This document shows, piece after piece, positions 5,347 to 12,146 of a stretch of 17,801 nucleotides of DNA. Under the pieces are notes generated by a model. That model was not told the DNA's origin and did no database searches. It worked only from the letters and a program-made list of their open reading frames with translations. Location: positions 1 to 17,801 of the forward strand of contig SFJE01000036.1 in assembly GCA_004555175.1 (NCBI GenBank), in the 5' to 3' direction. The DNA comes from Lentisphaeraceae bacterium. GTDB taxonomy: Bacteria; Verrucomicrobiota; Kiritimatiellia; RFP12; DVOR01. Made by a program: the position numbers and the translations under genes. How positions within the stretch are numbered: position 1 is the first letter of the stretch; every line of letters begins with the position of its first letter.

Positions 5347-7872
5347 TCAGGGTTGCTCGCTGAGGAACCCTTCGAGTTTCTTGATACGCGAGGGATGGCG
5401 CAGCTTACGCAACGCCTTCGCCTCGATTTGGCGGATACGTTCGCGGGTGACATCAAACTTCTTGCCCACCTCTTCGAGCGTGCGGGGGAAACCATCCGTC
5501 AAACCAAATCGCAAATCCAACACCTCCCGCTCGCGCACATTGAGCGAGTAGAGCACCTCCTTCAGGCGGTCCTTGAGCAGGGCGAAGGCCGCCACATCCT
5601 CGGGCTTCTCGGCCTGCGAGTCGGGGATGAAGTCGCCAAAGTGCGCATCTTCGCCATCCCCCACCGGGCTTTGCAACGAAATCGGCTGCTGGGCCATCTT
5701 GTAGATTTGGCGGACGCGATCGACGGGCATGCCCATCTCCTCGGCGGTCTCTTCGGGGCTCGGTTCGCGGCCAAGCTCCTGCAAGAGCTTCTTCTGGGTG
5801 CGCATCAACTTGTTGATGTTCTCGATCATGTGCACGGGGATGCGAATCGTGCGGGCCTGGTCAGCAATCGCACGCGTAGCCGCCTGGCGAATCCACCACG
5901 TGGCGTAGGTCGAGAACTTGTAACCGCGCTTGTACTCAAACTTCTCAACGGCCTTCATCAGCCCGGTATTTCCCTCCTGGATCAGATCCAGGAAGCTCAA
6001 GCCGCGGTTCATGTACTTCTTGACGATGGAGATGACCAGACGCAAGTTCGCCTCCACCATCTCCTTGCGCGCCTGGGCACCCTCGCGCAACGAGGCGCGC
6101 AACGCCTCAAAGCGGCTGATGAACTCCTCGGCCGGCATTCCAAAGCCCTTGCAAATAATCTTGCGGAAGCGCTTGAAGACCTCCGGCTTCCACTGCGCCA
6201 CCAAGCGCTGTTCGAAGGGCGTCCACTCGGCCACATTCTCGGGCAAGACAAAGCCCGCGGCAATCGCCGCCTTAAACTTCTCCACCTCCGCCAAGTTCTG
6301 CTCACGCTTCTTGCTCTTGCCCTGGCGCATCAACTTCCGCTGACGGAAGAGCAATTCCTTATAGGGCGTGTAGAAGCACTCCTCGGCATAGGCGCAAATC
6401 GTCTCGAGCATCTTCTGCTTGAACTGCAAGCTCTTATACTTCGCGATCATGTCCTCGCACAGGCCATCAATCACCTTGGCGGCCGCGGGCTTCGCCTCCG
6501 GAGTAGCTACGGAGAGCGCGGCGTACGCCTCGGCCATCTGGTCGCCCAGCGCCCACAGCTTCTCCTGCTCGGGATGCATCACCTCCACGTAGTGATCGCG
6601 CTTATCGGAGTACTTATCGGTCACCACCCGATCAAAACGCTCGCCACGGTCACCGCCAATCTCCAAATAGGCCAACACATTCGCATACAGGCGCGGGGCC
6701 ACCGGCAGGCAGTTGAAGGTCTGGCAAATCTCCAGCTCGCTCTTCTCGATGCGCCGGCAGATAATCACCTCCTGCTCACGCGTCAAGAGCGCCACCTGCC
6801 CCATCTGGTGCAAATACATCCGAATCGGGTCATCGCTGTAATCAACACGCGTGCTATTGCTCTCGTCCTCGGCCTCCTCCATGGCCAGGTCGAAGTCCGC
6901 CGCCTCCACCACCTTGATCCCGATGGTCGAGAGAATATTCAGATAGGTCTCAATGTCCGTATCCTTAATAATCTCCTTGGGCAGATACTCGTTCACCTGA
7001 TCGATTGAGAGCACCCGATTCTGCTTCTCGGCGTGGGCCACCAACTGCTTCACGCGCTCGCGGCACTCCTCGTTCTCCTCAAGCGCCTCCACATCTTCCA
7101 AGGCCCGCTGCTTCTTCACCTCTTCTTCCGAGAGGTCGAAGACCGTCCGCAAACTCGATTCCCGCCGCAATCCCGCAAAGGCCGCCCCTTCGCTCCCCTC
7201 GCGCAGCGCCTCCTCGTCGTCGCTCTCCGCCTCCGCACGGTCGACCCCCTTGAGCACACCCAAGTGCTTGTTCTTGTCGTAGAGCTCACCGCCCACATTC
7301 TCCGAGTCCTGATAGTCGCGCAACTCCTCGACCATCGCATCCTCAGTGGAAATCTCCTCGCTCCCAAGCTCCATCTCCGCCAAGTTTTCCCCACGCGCCT
7401 CAGCCAACGTTGCCGCCTCATCAGCCGCGTCCGCCGCCTCCGCGTCGTTCACCTCCGAAAGATAATCCGCCAACGTAATCACTTCGCCGGCATCGCCCTC
7501 TTCCTCATCCACCATCACGGGCGCCACCACGGGCTCCGCCACCTCGCGCTTCTTCGCACGCTTCCCCTTTGCCGCCTTCGGCACCTCAGGCGCTACCGGC
7601 GTCTCGGCAGACCGCTTTGCAGGAGCCTTGACCGACTTCTCGACCTTCGCCGGCTTCTCGGCCTTGGCTGACGCCTTGGCAACCTTCGCCACCGGCTTTT
7701 CCGCCGCCTTCGTGGTCTTCTTTTCCACCACAGACTTCTCAGCCGAAGCCTTCACACGCTTTTCGGCCTTCTCTGGAGTCGCCTTTCCGCCCGCCTTGGT
7801 CACCTTCGTTCCCGTGCTACTCTTCGTCTCACGCGCCTGCTTGGCGGAAACCTTCTTCTCGCTCTTTGCCAT
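5347..7872 (-). CDS. rpoD: RNA polymerase primary sigma factor (sigma-70 / RpoD)
   Basis: The 841-residue product is the housekeeping sigma factor. A region 1.1-like segment (about 268-332, VKQLV...LSIDQVNEYLPKE) precedes region 1.2 (346-378, DPIRMYLHQMGQVALLTREQE). A non-conserved insert spans about 380-605. Region 2 (606-680) contains LIQEGNTGLMKAVEKF and KFSTYATWWIRQAATRAI for -10 recognition and melting. Region 3 is about 685-765, and region 4 (766-835) has the helix-turn-helix TLEEVGKKFDVTRERIRQIE. At 841 residues it exceeds E. coli RpoD (613). The excess is residues 1-265: 1-117 is Lys/Ala-rich and basic, 118-265 is acidic. The start has GGAG 7 nt upstream and a strong promoter at 7937-7965. 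Confidence 0.98.
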   Translation of the reverse strand: MAKSEKKVSAKQARETKSSTGTKVTKAGGKATPEKAEKRVKASAEKSVVEKKTTKAAEKPVAKVAKASAKAEKPAKVEKSVKAPAKRSAETPVAPEVPKAAKGKRAKKREVAEPVVAPVMVDEEEGDAGEVITLADYLSEVNDAEAADAADEAATLAEARGENLAEMELGSEEISTEDAMVEELRDYQDSENVGGELYDKNKHLGVLKGVDRAEAESDDEEALREGSEGAAFAGLRRESSLRTVFDLSEEEVKKQRALEDVEALEENEECRERVKQLVAHAEKQNRVLSIDQVNEYLPKEIIKDTDIETYLNILSTIGIKVVEAADFDLAMEEAEDESNSTRVDYSDDPIRMYLHQMGQVALLTREQEVIICRRIEKSELEICQTFNCLPVAPRLYANVLAYLEIGGDRGERFDRVVTDKYSDKRDHYVEVMHPEQEKLWALGDQMAEAYAALSVATPEAKPAAAKVIDGLCEDMIAKYKSLQFKQKMLETICAYAEECFYTPYKELLFRQRKLMRQGKSKKREQNLAEVEKFKAAIAAGFVLPENVAEWTPFEQRLVAQWKPEVFKRFRKIICKGFGMPAEEFISRFEALRASLREGAQARKEMVEANLRLVISIVKKYMNRGLSFLDLIQEGNTGLMKAVEKFEYKRGYKFSTYATWWIRQAATRAIADQARTIRIPVHMIENINKLMRTQKKLLQELGREPSPEETAEEMGMPVDRVRQIYKMAQQPISLQSPVGDGEDAHFGDFIPDSQAEKPEDVAAFALLKDRLKEVLYSLNVREREVLDLRFGLTDGFPRTLEEVGKKFDVTRERIRQIEAKALRKLRHPSRIKKLEGFLSEQP

Positions 7873-7936
7873 CTACGGACTCCATACCATTAACGCAAAG
7901 TGGCCCTTCCACTCTGAACGCTATTCATTTTACCAA

Positions 7937-7965
7937 AAGATACCACCAAATGGTGGAAAAGTCAA
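7937..7965 (-). promoter_or_regulatory. Strong sigma-70 promoter of rpoD
   Basis: On the minus strand, -35 TTGACT (7960-7965) and -10 TATCTT (7937-7942) have the optimal 17-nt spacer. This is the best promoter match in the window. It implies a 5' leader of about 58 nt before the rpoD ATG. A TAAAAT lies about 10 nt further downstream as an alternative -10 but lacks a matching -35. Confidence 0.75.
7943..7956. promoter_or_regulatory. Palindrome filling the rpoD promoter spacer (candidate operator)
   Basis: CCACCA-AA-TGGTGG, with 6-bp arms, lies entirely between the -35 and -10 boxes, where a bound dimer would block RNA polymerase. An additional CCAC half-site follows at 7966-7969, just upstream of the -35. 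No regulator is identified. Confidence 0.45.
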
Positions 7966-8052
7966 CCACTTTTTTGCGGAGGGGCGCGCAAAGTGCTCGC
8001 TGTCGCGCGCGTGTAGTGGCCCTGCGGGCCGTGAGGGGGGCGTCGAGGGCAA

Positions 8053-8080
8053 GCGCGCTCCCCGAAGGTGGGGAGCGCGC
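8053..8080 (-). terminator. Strong hairpin downstream of the DUF3298-like gene
   Basis: A perfect 11-bp stem GCGCGCTCCCC/GGGGAGCGCGC with a 6-nt loop. On the minus strand the tail is TTGCCCTCG, a poor T-run. It probably terminates or protects the 3' end of the gene ending at 8126, but it is not a classical rho-independent terminator. The rest of 7990-8125 shows no gene. Confidence 0.5.
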
Positions 8081-8125
8081 AGGTGATTCCAAACGAGGCG
8101 CTAGACCTGTAACCGCGGCGAACAA

Positions 8126-8989
8126 TTATTTTCGCTTCGGCGACAGGGCCAATTCGCGCAATTCATACAGGCGATTGGCGTCGCAGAAAGGCAAGAGGGC
8201 TCGCCACGGAAGCGTGACCTCTGGTAAGCCATAACATCCGGCCAAGATCTCATACGCCTTATAGCGGAAGCGAATGCCCTCGGGCGTGGGCAGGAAGTCT
8301 GGCATAGCCTTCTCCGCCTGAACCAACTCAGATTCGTCAAAGGGGTCTTGCCCGGTTTCTTGCTTCAAGGTTTCGCGCAGATGGCGCACAATCTCGCGTT
8401 GCAACCCAGGAATATCCTTGGCGAACCAACTCATCTCCATCGGCTCCAACCCCTTTCGCGAAAGCACATAGAACACCCCATACGAGTGGCAGCCGTTTCC
8501 CCCTTCATTGTCATAGCCAATAAAGTCAATCGCCACCCAGTCCCTATTAGCATAAGGAACGCGCAGTTCTGCGATGTGATCCAAGGAGTTCCCCGAGCTA
8601 AGATAGAATCGGCTATAGTTCGCCAACTTATGAGCCACGCGCTCTAGGATGTCATTCACATCATCCGATGCCAAAACCTGCCGCGCCACAAGCTTCTTTG
8701 TGAATGCAAGCGTGTCAAGCACCCGCCACAACCGCCTCAAGTCCTGCACGGACCACCCGTCAATCGCCACGGGGCACTCGATATCCCACTTCACCTCTAT
8801 CCGTTGCATTTCCCGCCCCCCTGGCTGCTCCCCGTCTACCTCAAAGCGCCCGCTCTTATGCAACACCTCCATCGGAAAGACCTTTATCAGATCCTCCTCC
8901 GTCAGCTCCACCGCCATCGGCTCCTCCTCCATCGGCTCGGCCGAACACACCGCAGCAAACAACACCATACTCAACAAAAACCACTTCAT
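8126..8989 (-). CDS. Exported protein with C-terminal DUF3298/RsiV-like segment
   Basis: The 287-residue product starts with a signal peptide (MKWFLLSMVLFAAVCSA, probable cleavage after Ala17). Cys15 lacks a proper lipobox, so a lipoprotein is unlikely. A short acidic Met/Glu stretch follows (about 18-33). I do not recognise the central region (about 60-225); it includes a Gly/Asn/Asp patch near 156-169. The C-terminal segment (about 231-268: FLPTPEGIRFRYKAYEILAGCYGLPEVTLPW) has the phrase typical of DUF3298, the domain in RsiV that binds lysozyme and in other exported proteins. Binding or inhibition of an extracytoplasmic target is therefore possible but not shown. AAAGGAG 8 nt before ATG supports the start. 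The gene looks less G+C-rich than the housekeeping genes around it. Confidence 0.85.
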   Translation of the reverse strand: MKWFLLSMVLFAAVCSAEPMEEEPMAVELTEEDLIKVFPMEVLHKSGRFEVDGEQPGGREMQRIEVKWDIECPVAIDGWSVQDLRRLWRVLDTLAFTKKLVARQVLASDDVNDILERVAHKLANYSRFYLSSGNSLDHIAELRVPYANRDWVAIDFIGYDNEGGNGCHSYGVFYVLSRKGLEPMEMSWFAKDIPGLQREIVRHLRETLKQETGQDPFDESELVQAEKAMPDFLPTPEGIRFRYKAYEILAGCYGLPEVTLPWRALLPFCDANRLYELRELALSPKRK

Positions 8990-9024
8990 CTCAAGGCTCC
9001 TTTTGCTTTCTCATTAACCTAACA

Positions 9025-9054
9025 GGCGCGGGTATTATACGAAATCCCCGCGCC
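9025..9054 (-). promoter_or_regulatory. Promoter -10 (TATAAT) of the DUF3298-like gene, enclosed by an inverted repeat
   Basis: On the minus strand a perfect TATAAT (9034-9039) lies 45 nt before the ATG. No clear -35 is found 16-18 nt upstream. The box sits in the 14-nt gap between perfect 8-bp arms GGCGCGGG (9025-9032) and CCCGCGCC (9047-9054). The same hairpin could serve as a weak terminator for the upstream SGNH hydrolase gene. Confidence 0.55.
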
Positions 9055-9104
9055 AATTTCACGCCCACAACTCCGATGAGATGAGCTCTCGCGTCAAGGG
9101 GCGC

Positions 9105-9842
9105 TTATTTCACTTCGTAGTCGTTGAGGAAGTCAAAGGCGGTGGCGGCGGCCCAGAGGCGGTGGCCTTCCTTATTGGGGTGAAGCGCATCGGGCATCAG
9201 AGCCATATTCAAGGTCTTACCATCAGGCAAGAGGAAGTAGGCCGAGATGTCACGGAAGAAGACATGCTTGCCATCGGCCAACTGTGGTAACTTGGCGTTG
9301 ATGGCATCGTTGGTGACGCGCAGGGGGTGGGTCTTCTCCTTGGCACGCGGGAAAATCGCGAGCACCGTGATCTTGGCCTGAGGACACTTGGCGCGCAACT
9401 CGCGCACGATTGCGGCAATGCCCCGATAGGTGTTTTCGGGGTCCTCGCTGGGCAAGTGACCGGTGTTGTTCGTGCCGATCATCAGCATGATGCGCTTGGG
9501 CGCCACCACCTGCCAATCGATGCGCGCAATGCGCCAGAGGACATTCTGCGTCTTATCGCCGCTCATTCCCAGATTCAGCACATCGCCAAAGTATTGCTTC
9601 TGGAGGTCGGGGGCGATGACATCCCAGTTGTGGGTAATCGAATCGCCAAGCAGCACGGTTTCCCAAGACTGTTTGGCCTTGGTCTCTTGCTCGGCCAGCC
9701 GCGCCTTCCACCACCCCGTCTCCCAGCGCGAAACCCGCTGCGTTGCCCGGCCGCCATCCAGCGCCGCGGTCTGCTCCGCGCGCACGCCTTGCGACGCAAG
9801 TAACACGCCCAACAACATCACCCCGACAATCATCCGCTTCAT
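9105..9842 (-). CDS. Exported SGNH/GDSL-family hydrolase (PAF-acetylhydrolase-like)
   Basis: The 245-residue product has a signal peptide (about 1-22, ...LLASQGVRA) and an SGNH hydrolase fold. All four blocks are visible: block I VLLGDSITHNW with the nucleophile Ser68; block II LNLGMSGDKTQN with the oxyanion glycine (about Gly92); block III MIGTNNTG with Asn125; block V MPDALHPNKEGH with Asp218 and His221. This subgroup includes PAF-acetylhydrolase-like and carbohydrate-esterase-like enzymes, so it probably deacylates an exported glycan or lipid; the substrate is unknown. AAAGGAG 5 nt before ATG supports the start. It has its own promoter (9936-9965) and no neighbouring glycan genes that would point to a substrate. 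Confidence 0.93.
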   Translation of the reverse strand: MKRMIVGVMLLGVLLASQGVRAEQTAALDGGRATQRVSRWETGWWKARLAEQETKAKQSWETVLLGDSITHNWDVIAPDLQKQYFGDVLNLGMSGDKTQNVLWRIARIDWQVVAPKRIMLMIGTNNTGHLPSEDPENTYRGIAAIVRELRAKCPQAKITVLAIFPRAKEKTHPLRVTNDAINAKLPQLADGKHVFFRDISAYFLLPDGKTLNMALMPDALHPNKEGHRLWAAATAFDFLNDYEVK

Positions 9843-9935
9843 ACGCGCTCCTTTATGAGGCCTCCGCCTCTACCCGTTGTTTCGGCTCCGCGCACTCGCT
9901 CCACACAGAACGGCGACGCCTTGCCAACGGCCAAT

Positions 9936-9965
9936 ATTATAGGCCTCTTCTCTCCGTCCCGCCAA
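9936..9965 (-). promoter_or_regulatory. Promoter of the SGNH hydrolase gene
   Basis: On the minus strand, -10 TATAAT (9936-9941) is perfect and -35 TTGGCG (9960-9965) matches at 4 of 6 positions, with 18-nt spacing. The predicted leader is about 87 nt. Confidence 0.65.
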
Positions 9966-9988
9966 AGGCTTTTTCCACAAAAACCCAA

Positions 9989-10008
9989 GTGCGTCCTCCT
10001 GAACGCAC
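9989..10008. other. Small hairpin with a CCTCCT/AGGAGG loop
   Basis: GTGCGT (9989-9994) pairs with ACGCAC (10003-10008). The 8-nt loop reads CCTCCTGA on plus and TCAGGAGG on minus. On the minus strand it is followed by TTGGGTTTTTGTGG, so it could be a weak terminator lying upstream of the SGNH promoter. Confidence 0.35.
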
Positions 10009-10042
10009 CCAGTTGTAAAGTAAATCGTGAATTGTCTATGCA

Positions 10043-10208
10043 GCATAGCGCCTTCGCTTCGCTCGGCGCCCTCGATCGCGCGCTCACGCGGGGGGCCTTG
10101 CCCCCTGCCCCCCATTGGCGGGCCGCCTCCGGAATCTCCGGAATCTCCGGATGATCCGGCCTAGCGCGCCTCGGCCGTGTTGGCATAGCGCCTTCGCTGT
10201 CGCTCGGC
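10043..10208. repeat. Two direct copies of a 25-bp intergenic repeat
   Basis: GCATAGCGCCTTCGCT followed by TCGCTCGGC occurs at 10043-10067 and again at 10183-10208, where one extra G lies between the two parts. Copies are 140 bp apart in the region between the divergent SGNH and SurA-like genes. The DNA between them is a G-run/C-run stretch and a 9-bp minisatellite. No gene is supportable in 9843-10357. Confidence 0.75.
10128..10160. repeat. 9-bp minisatellite TCCGGAATC
   Basis: TCCGGAATC at 10128 and 10137, then TCCGGATGA at 10146 and TCCGGCCT at 10155: two exact and two diverged units. Each contains the palindrome TCCGGA or a variant, so the block can fold on itself. Confidence 0.7.
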
Positions 10209-10228
10209 CTTCACGCGAGCGACAGCGA
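10194..10228. repeat. 13-bp perfect inverted repeat
   Basis: TCGCTGTCGCTCG (10194-10206) pairs with CGAGCGACAGCGA (10216-10228) across a 9-nt loop. The left arm is part of the second 25-bp repeat copy; the extra G of that copy is what makes the stem perfect. No T-run follows. Confidence 0.75.
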
Positions 10229-10310
10229 GCACCTCACCGCGCAGCGTGGCGGAGCCCCTTGCGTCCGCCGCCGAAGCGCTTTAATGCGGCGCGCGCCGGG
10301 GCGCTTTTGC

Positions 10311-10343
10311 TATACTCAATGGCAGCGCGGGGCAGAGCCCGCG
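10311..10343 (+). promoter_or_regulatory. Extended -10 promoter and 5'-end hairpin of the SurA-rsmA-nudC-murF operon
   Basis: TATACT (10311-10316) is preceded by TGC, giving the extended -10 form TGnTATACT, which can work without a good -35; none is seen. Transcription would start near 10323. The leader then forms CGCGGG/CCCGCG (10326-10331 and 10338-10343) just before the AGGAG at 10348, a 5'-terminal stem that could stabilise the mRNA. Confidence 0.6.
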
Positions 10344-10357
10344 AGACAGGAGCAGTG

Positions 10358-11299
10358 ATGAAGCGTTGGTTGGCCCTCGTAATGATGTTGATGTTCGCCG
10401 GCTGGGGATGGGCGCAAGCCTCGTTCTATGACGGGGTGGCGGCGTATGTGAATGACAAGGTGGTCACCACCGAGACGGTGCTTCAGCAGATGCGGCTGAA
10501 CTTCAACCTCTCGCAGGTGCCGCGCGAGGAGTTGCCCAACAAGATCCGCGAACTCTTCCCGGTGGTGCGCGATATGATTATCGACCGGATGCTCATCCTT
10601 AAGGCCTACGAGGACTCCGGCGCGCAGCTGCCCAATGAAGCGGTCAACCACCGTATCAAGGAGATCATTGCCGAGAGCTTTGATGGGAGCGAGGCCAAGT
10701 TGCGCGACCTCCTGCGCCGCCAGCACCTCACCTACGAAGCGTGGTGCAAGCAGGTGCGCGAGGATATGATCGTGGTGGCGATGCGCCAACTGCAGGTGGG
10801 CAAGAAGACCTCCGTCTCCCCCAAGGTGGTCAAGCTCTACTACGCCGAGCACATGGATGACTTTGCTGAAGCAGGTGGCGTGCGCGTGCGCACCATCCTC
10901 ATTCCGCCAGCCAAAGGGGCCGCCGTGGCCGACGAGGTGCTTGCCAAGCTCGAGGCCGGGGCCGACTTTGCCGAGCTCGCGCGCCAGTTCTCCGCCGATA
11001 GTCAGGCGGCCCAGGGCGGCGACTGGGGCTTTGTTCAGCCGCAGGAGGTCTTTGCCCCGCAGATGGCCGAGGCGATTAGCAAGCTCAAGGTGGGCGAGCG
11101 GACGGTGGTGGAGACCGCCGGCTACCGCTCCATCGTGGAGAAGGTGGCGGTCAAGCGCGGCAAGCGCCCGCCGATTGCCGAGGTCTACCCACGCGTCGAG
11201 GCCGCCGTCAAGCAGCAACTTGGACAGGCGCGCTACAATGCTTGGCTCGAGGAGCTGCGCAAGAAGGCCTATATCAAGGTTGTTCGCGAGGGGCTGTAA
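10358..11299 (+). CDS. SurA/PpiC-type periplasmic peptidyl-prolyl isomerase
   Basis: The 313-residue product is an exported folding factor. The signal peptide is MKRWLALVMMLMFAGWGWAQA. A SurA-like N-terminal helical region (about 25-165) starts with VAAYVNDKVVTTETVLQQMR. One parvulin domain (about 174-266) carries FAELARQFSADSQAAQGGDWGFV, the typical parvulin stretch, and a C-terminal helix returns to the chaperone region (about 275-305). E. coli SurA has two parvulin domains; this has one, as in PrsA- or short SurA-type proteins. An ORF upstream in the same frame begins at 10115, but AGGAG 5 nt before 10358 and the signal peptide fix this start. It opens the operon and probably aids outer-membrane or secreted protein folding. 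Confidence 0.93.
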   Translation: MKRWLALVMMLMFAGWGWAQASFYDGVAAYVNDKVVTTETVLQQMRLNFNLSQVPREELPNKIRELFPVVRDMIIDRMLILKAYEDSGAQLPNEAVNHRIKEIIAESFDGSEAKLRDLLRRQHLTYEAWCKQVREDMIVVAMRQLQVGKKTSVSPKVVKLYYAEHMDDFAEAGGVRVRTILIPPAKGAAVADEVLAKLEAGADFAELARQFSADSQAAQGGDWGFVQPQEVFAPQMAEAISKLKVGERTVVETAGYRSIVEKVAVKRGKRPPIAEVYPRVEAAVKQQLGQARYNAWLEELRKKAYIKVVREGL

Positions 11300-11303
11300 G
11301 CCG

Positions 11304-12134
11304 ATGAACCGAACCTCCCCCAGCGATGTCAAGGCTTGGTGCATCTCGCGCGGCTTCCACCCGAACAAGACCCTCGGGCAGAACTTCCTTATCGACCGCA
11401 ACATCCTCGACTCCATCGTCCAAGCCGTCGGCGTGGCACCCGGCGCGCGCGTCCTGGAGGTCGGCCCCGGCCTGGGCGTGATGACCGAGGCGCTCTTGGA
11501 GCACGGCGTGCGCCTAACCGCCATCGAGAAGGACCCCGCGCTGGCCGAGTGGCTGCGCGCCGACCTCCTCCCCCGCTTCCCCGACACCTTTGAGTTGCGC
11601 GAGGGCGACGCCCTCAAGGCCGATTGGCCCACCCTCCTCGGCGGCGAAGGCTTCGTGGCCTTTGCCTCCAACTTGCCCTACTCGGTGGGCACGCGCATCC
11701 TGATGGACCTCCTGTGCCAGGAGCGCGCCCCCGATCGCCTGGTGATGCTGCTTCAGCAGGAGGTGGCCGAGCGCCTGGCCGCCGCCCCGAGCACCCCCGA
11801 GCGCGGCACCGCTGGCGTTTGGACCCAGCTCGACTACGATGTGCGCATCGTCCGCCTGGTCAAGCCCGCGTGCTTCTGGCCGCCGCCGGAGGTGACCAGC
11901 GCGGTGGTGGCCCTAACGCGGCACCAACGCTCGACGCTCGATGCGCCGGGCAAGGCGCGGCTGCGCGCGCTCGCCAAACACCTCTTCACCCAACGGCGTA
12001 AGCAGTTGGGTACGGTCTTGCGCAAGTCGCCCGCGCCCTTCTGCGCCATCAATCCCGCGGCAGTGGGCATCGACCCCACGCGCCGGGCCGAGACCCTCAC
12101 GCTCCCGGAGTGGGAAGCGCTGGTGCGAAACTGA
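11304..12134 (+). CDS. rsmA: 16S rRNA (adenine1518-N6/adenine1519-N6)-dimethyltransferase
   Basis: The 276-residue product (KsgA/RsmA) dimethylates two adjacent adenines in the 3' helix of 16S rRNA during late 30S assembly, using SAM. Visible motifs are the N-terminal KTLGQNFLIDRNIL (22-35), SAM motif I EVGPGLG (52-58), IEKDP (74-78) for the ribose-binding acidic residue, GDALKADW, the catalytic NLPY (123-126), and FWPPPEVTSAVV (191-202). Length is standard. The ATG follows the SurA-like stop codon by only 4 nt, with GAGGGG upstream, so translation is probably coupled. The linkage of a SurA-type gene to rsmA is also known from enterobacteria (surA-pdxA-rsmA), which supports both calls. Confidence 0.97.
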   Translation: MNRTSPSDVKAWCISRGFHPNKTLGQNFLIDRNILDSIVQAVGVAPGARVLEVGPGLGVMTEALLEHGVRLTAIEKDPALAEWLRADLLPRFPDTFELREGDALKADWPTLLGGEGFVAFASNLPYSVGTRILMDLLCQERAPDRLVMLLQQEVAERLAAAPSTPERGTAGVWTQLDYDVRIVRLVKPACFWPPPEVTSAVVALTRHQRSTLDAPGKARLRALAKHLFTQRRKQLGTVLRKSPAPFCAINPAAVGIDPTRRAETLTLPEWEALVRN

Positions 12135-12146
12135 AAGGAGGCCCCG

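Noticed and set aside
10115..10357. N-terminal extension of the SurA-like gene from an upstream ATG at 10115
   Set aside because: It would be translated from repeat-rich DNA before the predicted promoter and would bury the clear signal peptide that starts at 10358.
10857..11303. Longer rsmA reading frame starting at 10857
   Set aside because: The extension lies inside the SurA-like gene in another frame. Family alignment begins at the ATG at 11304.
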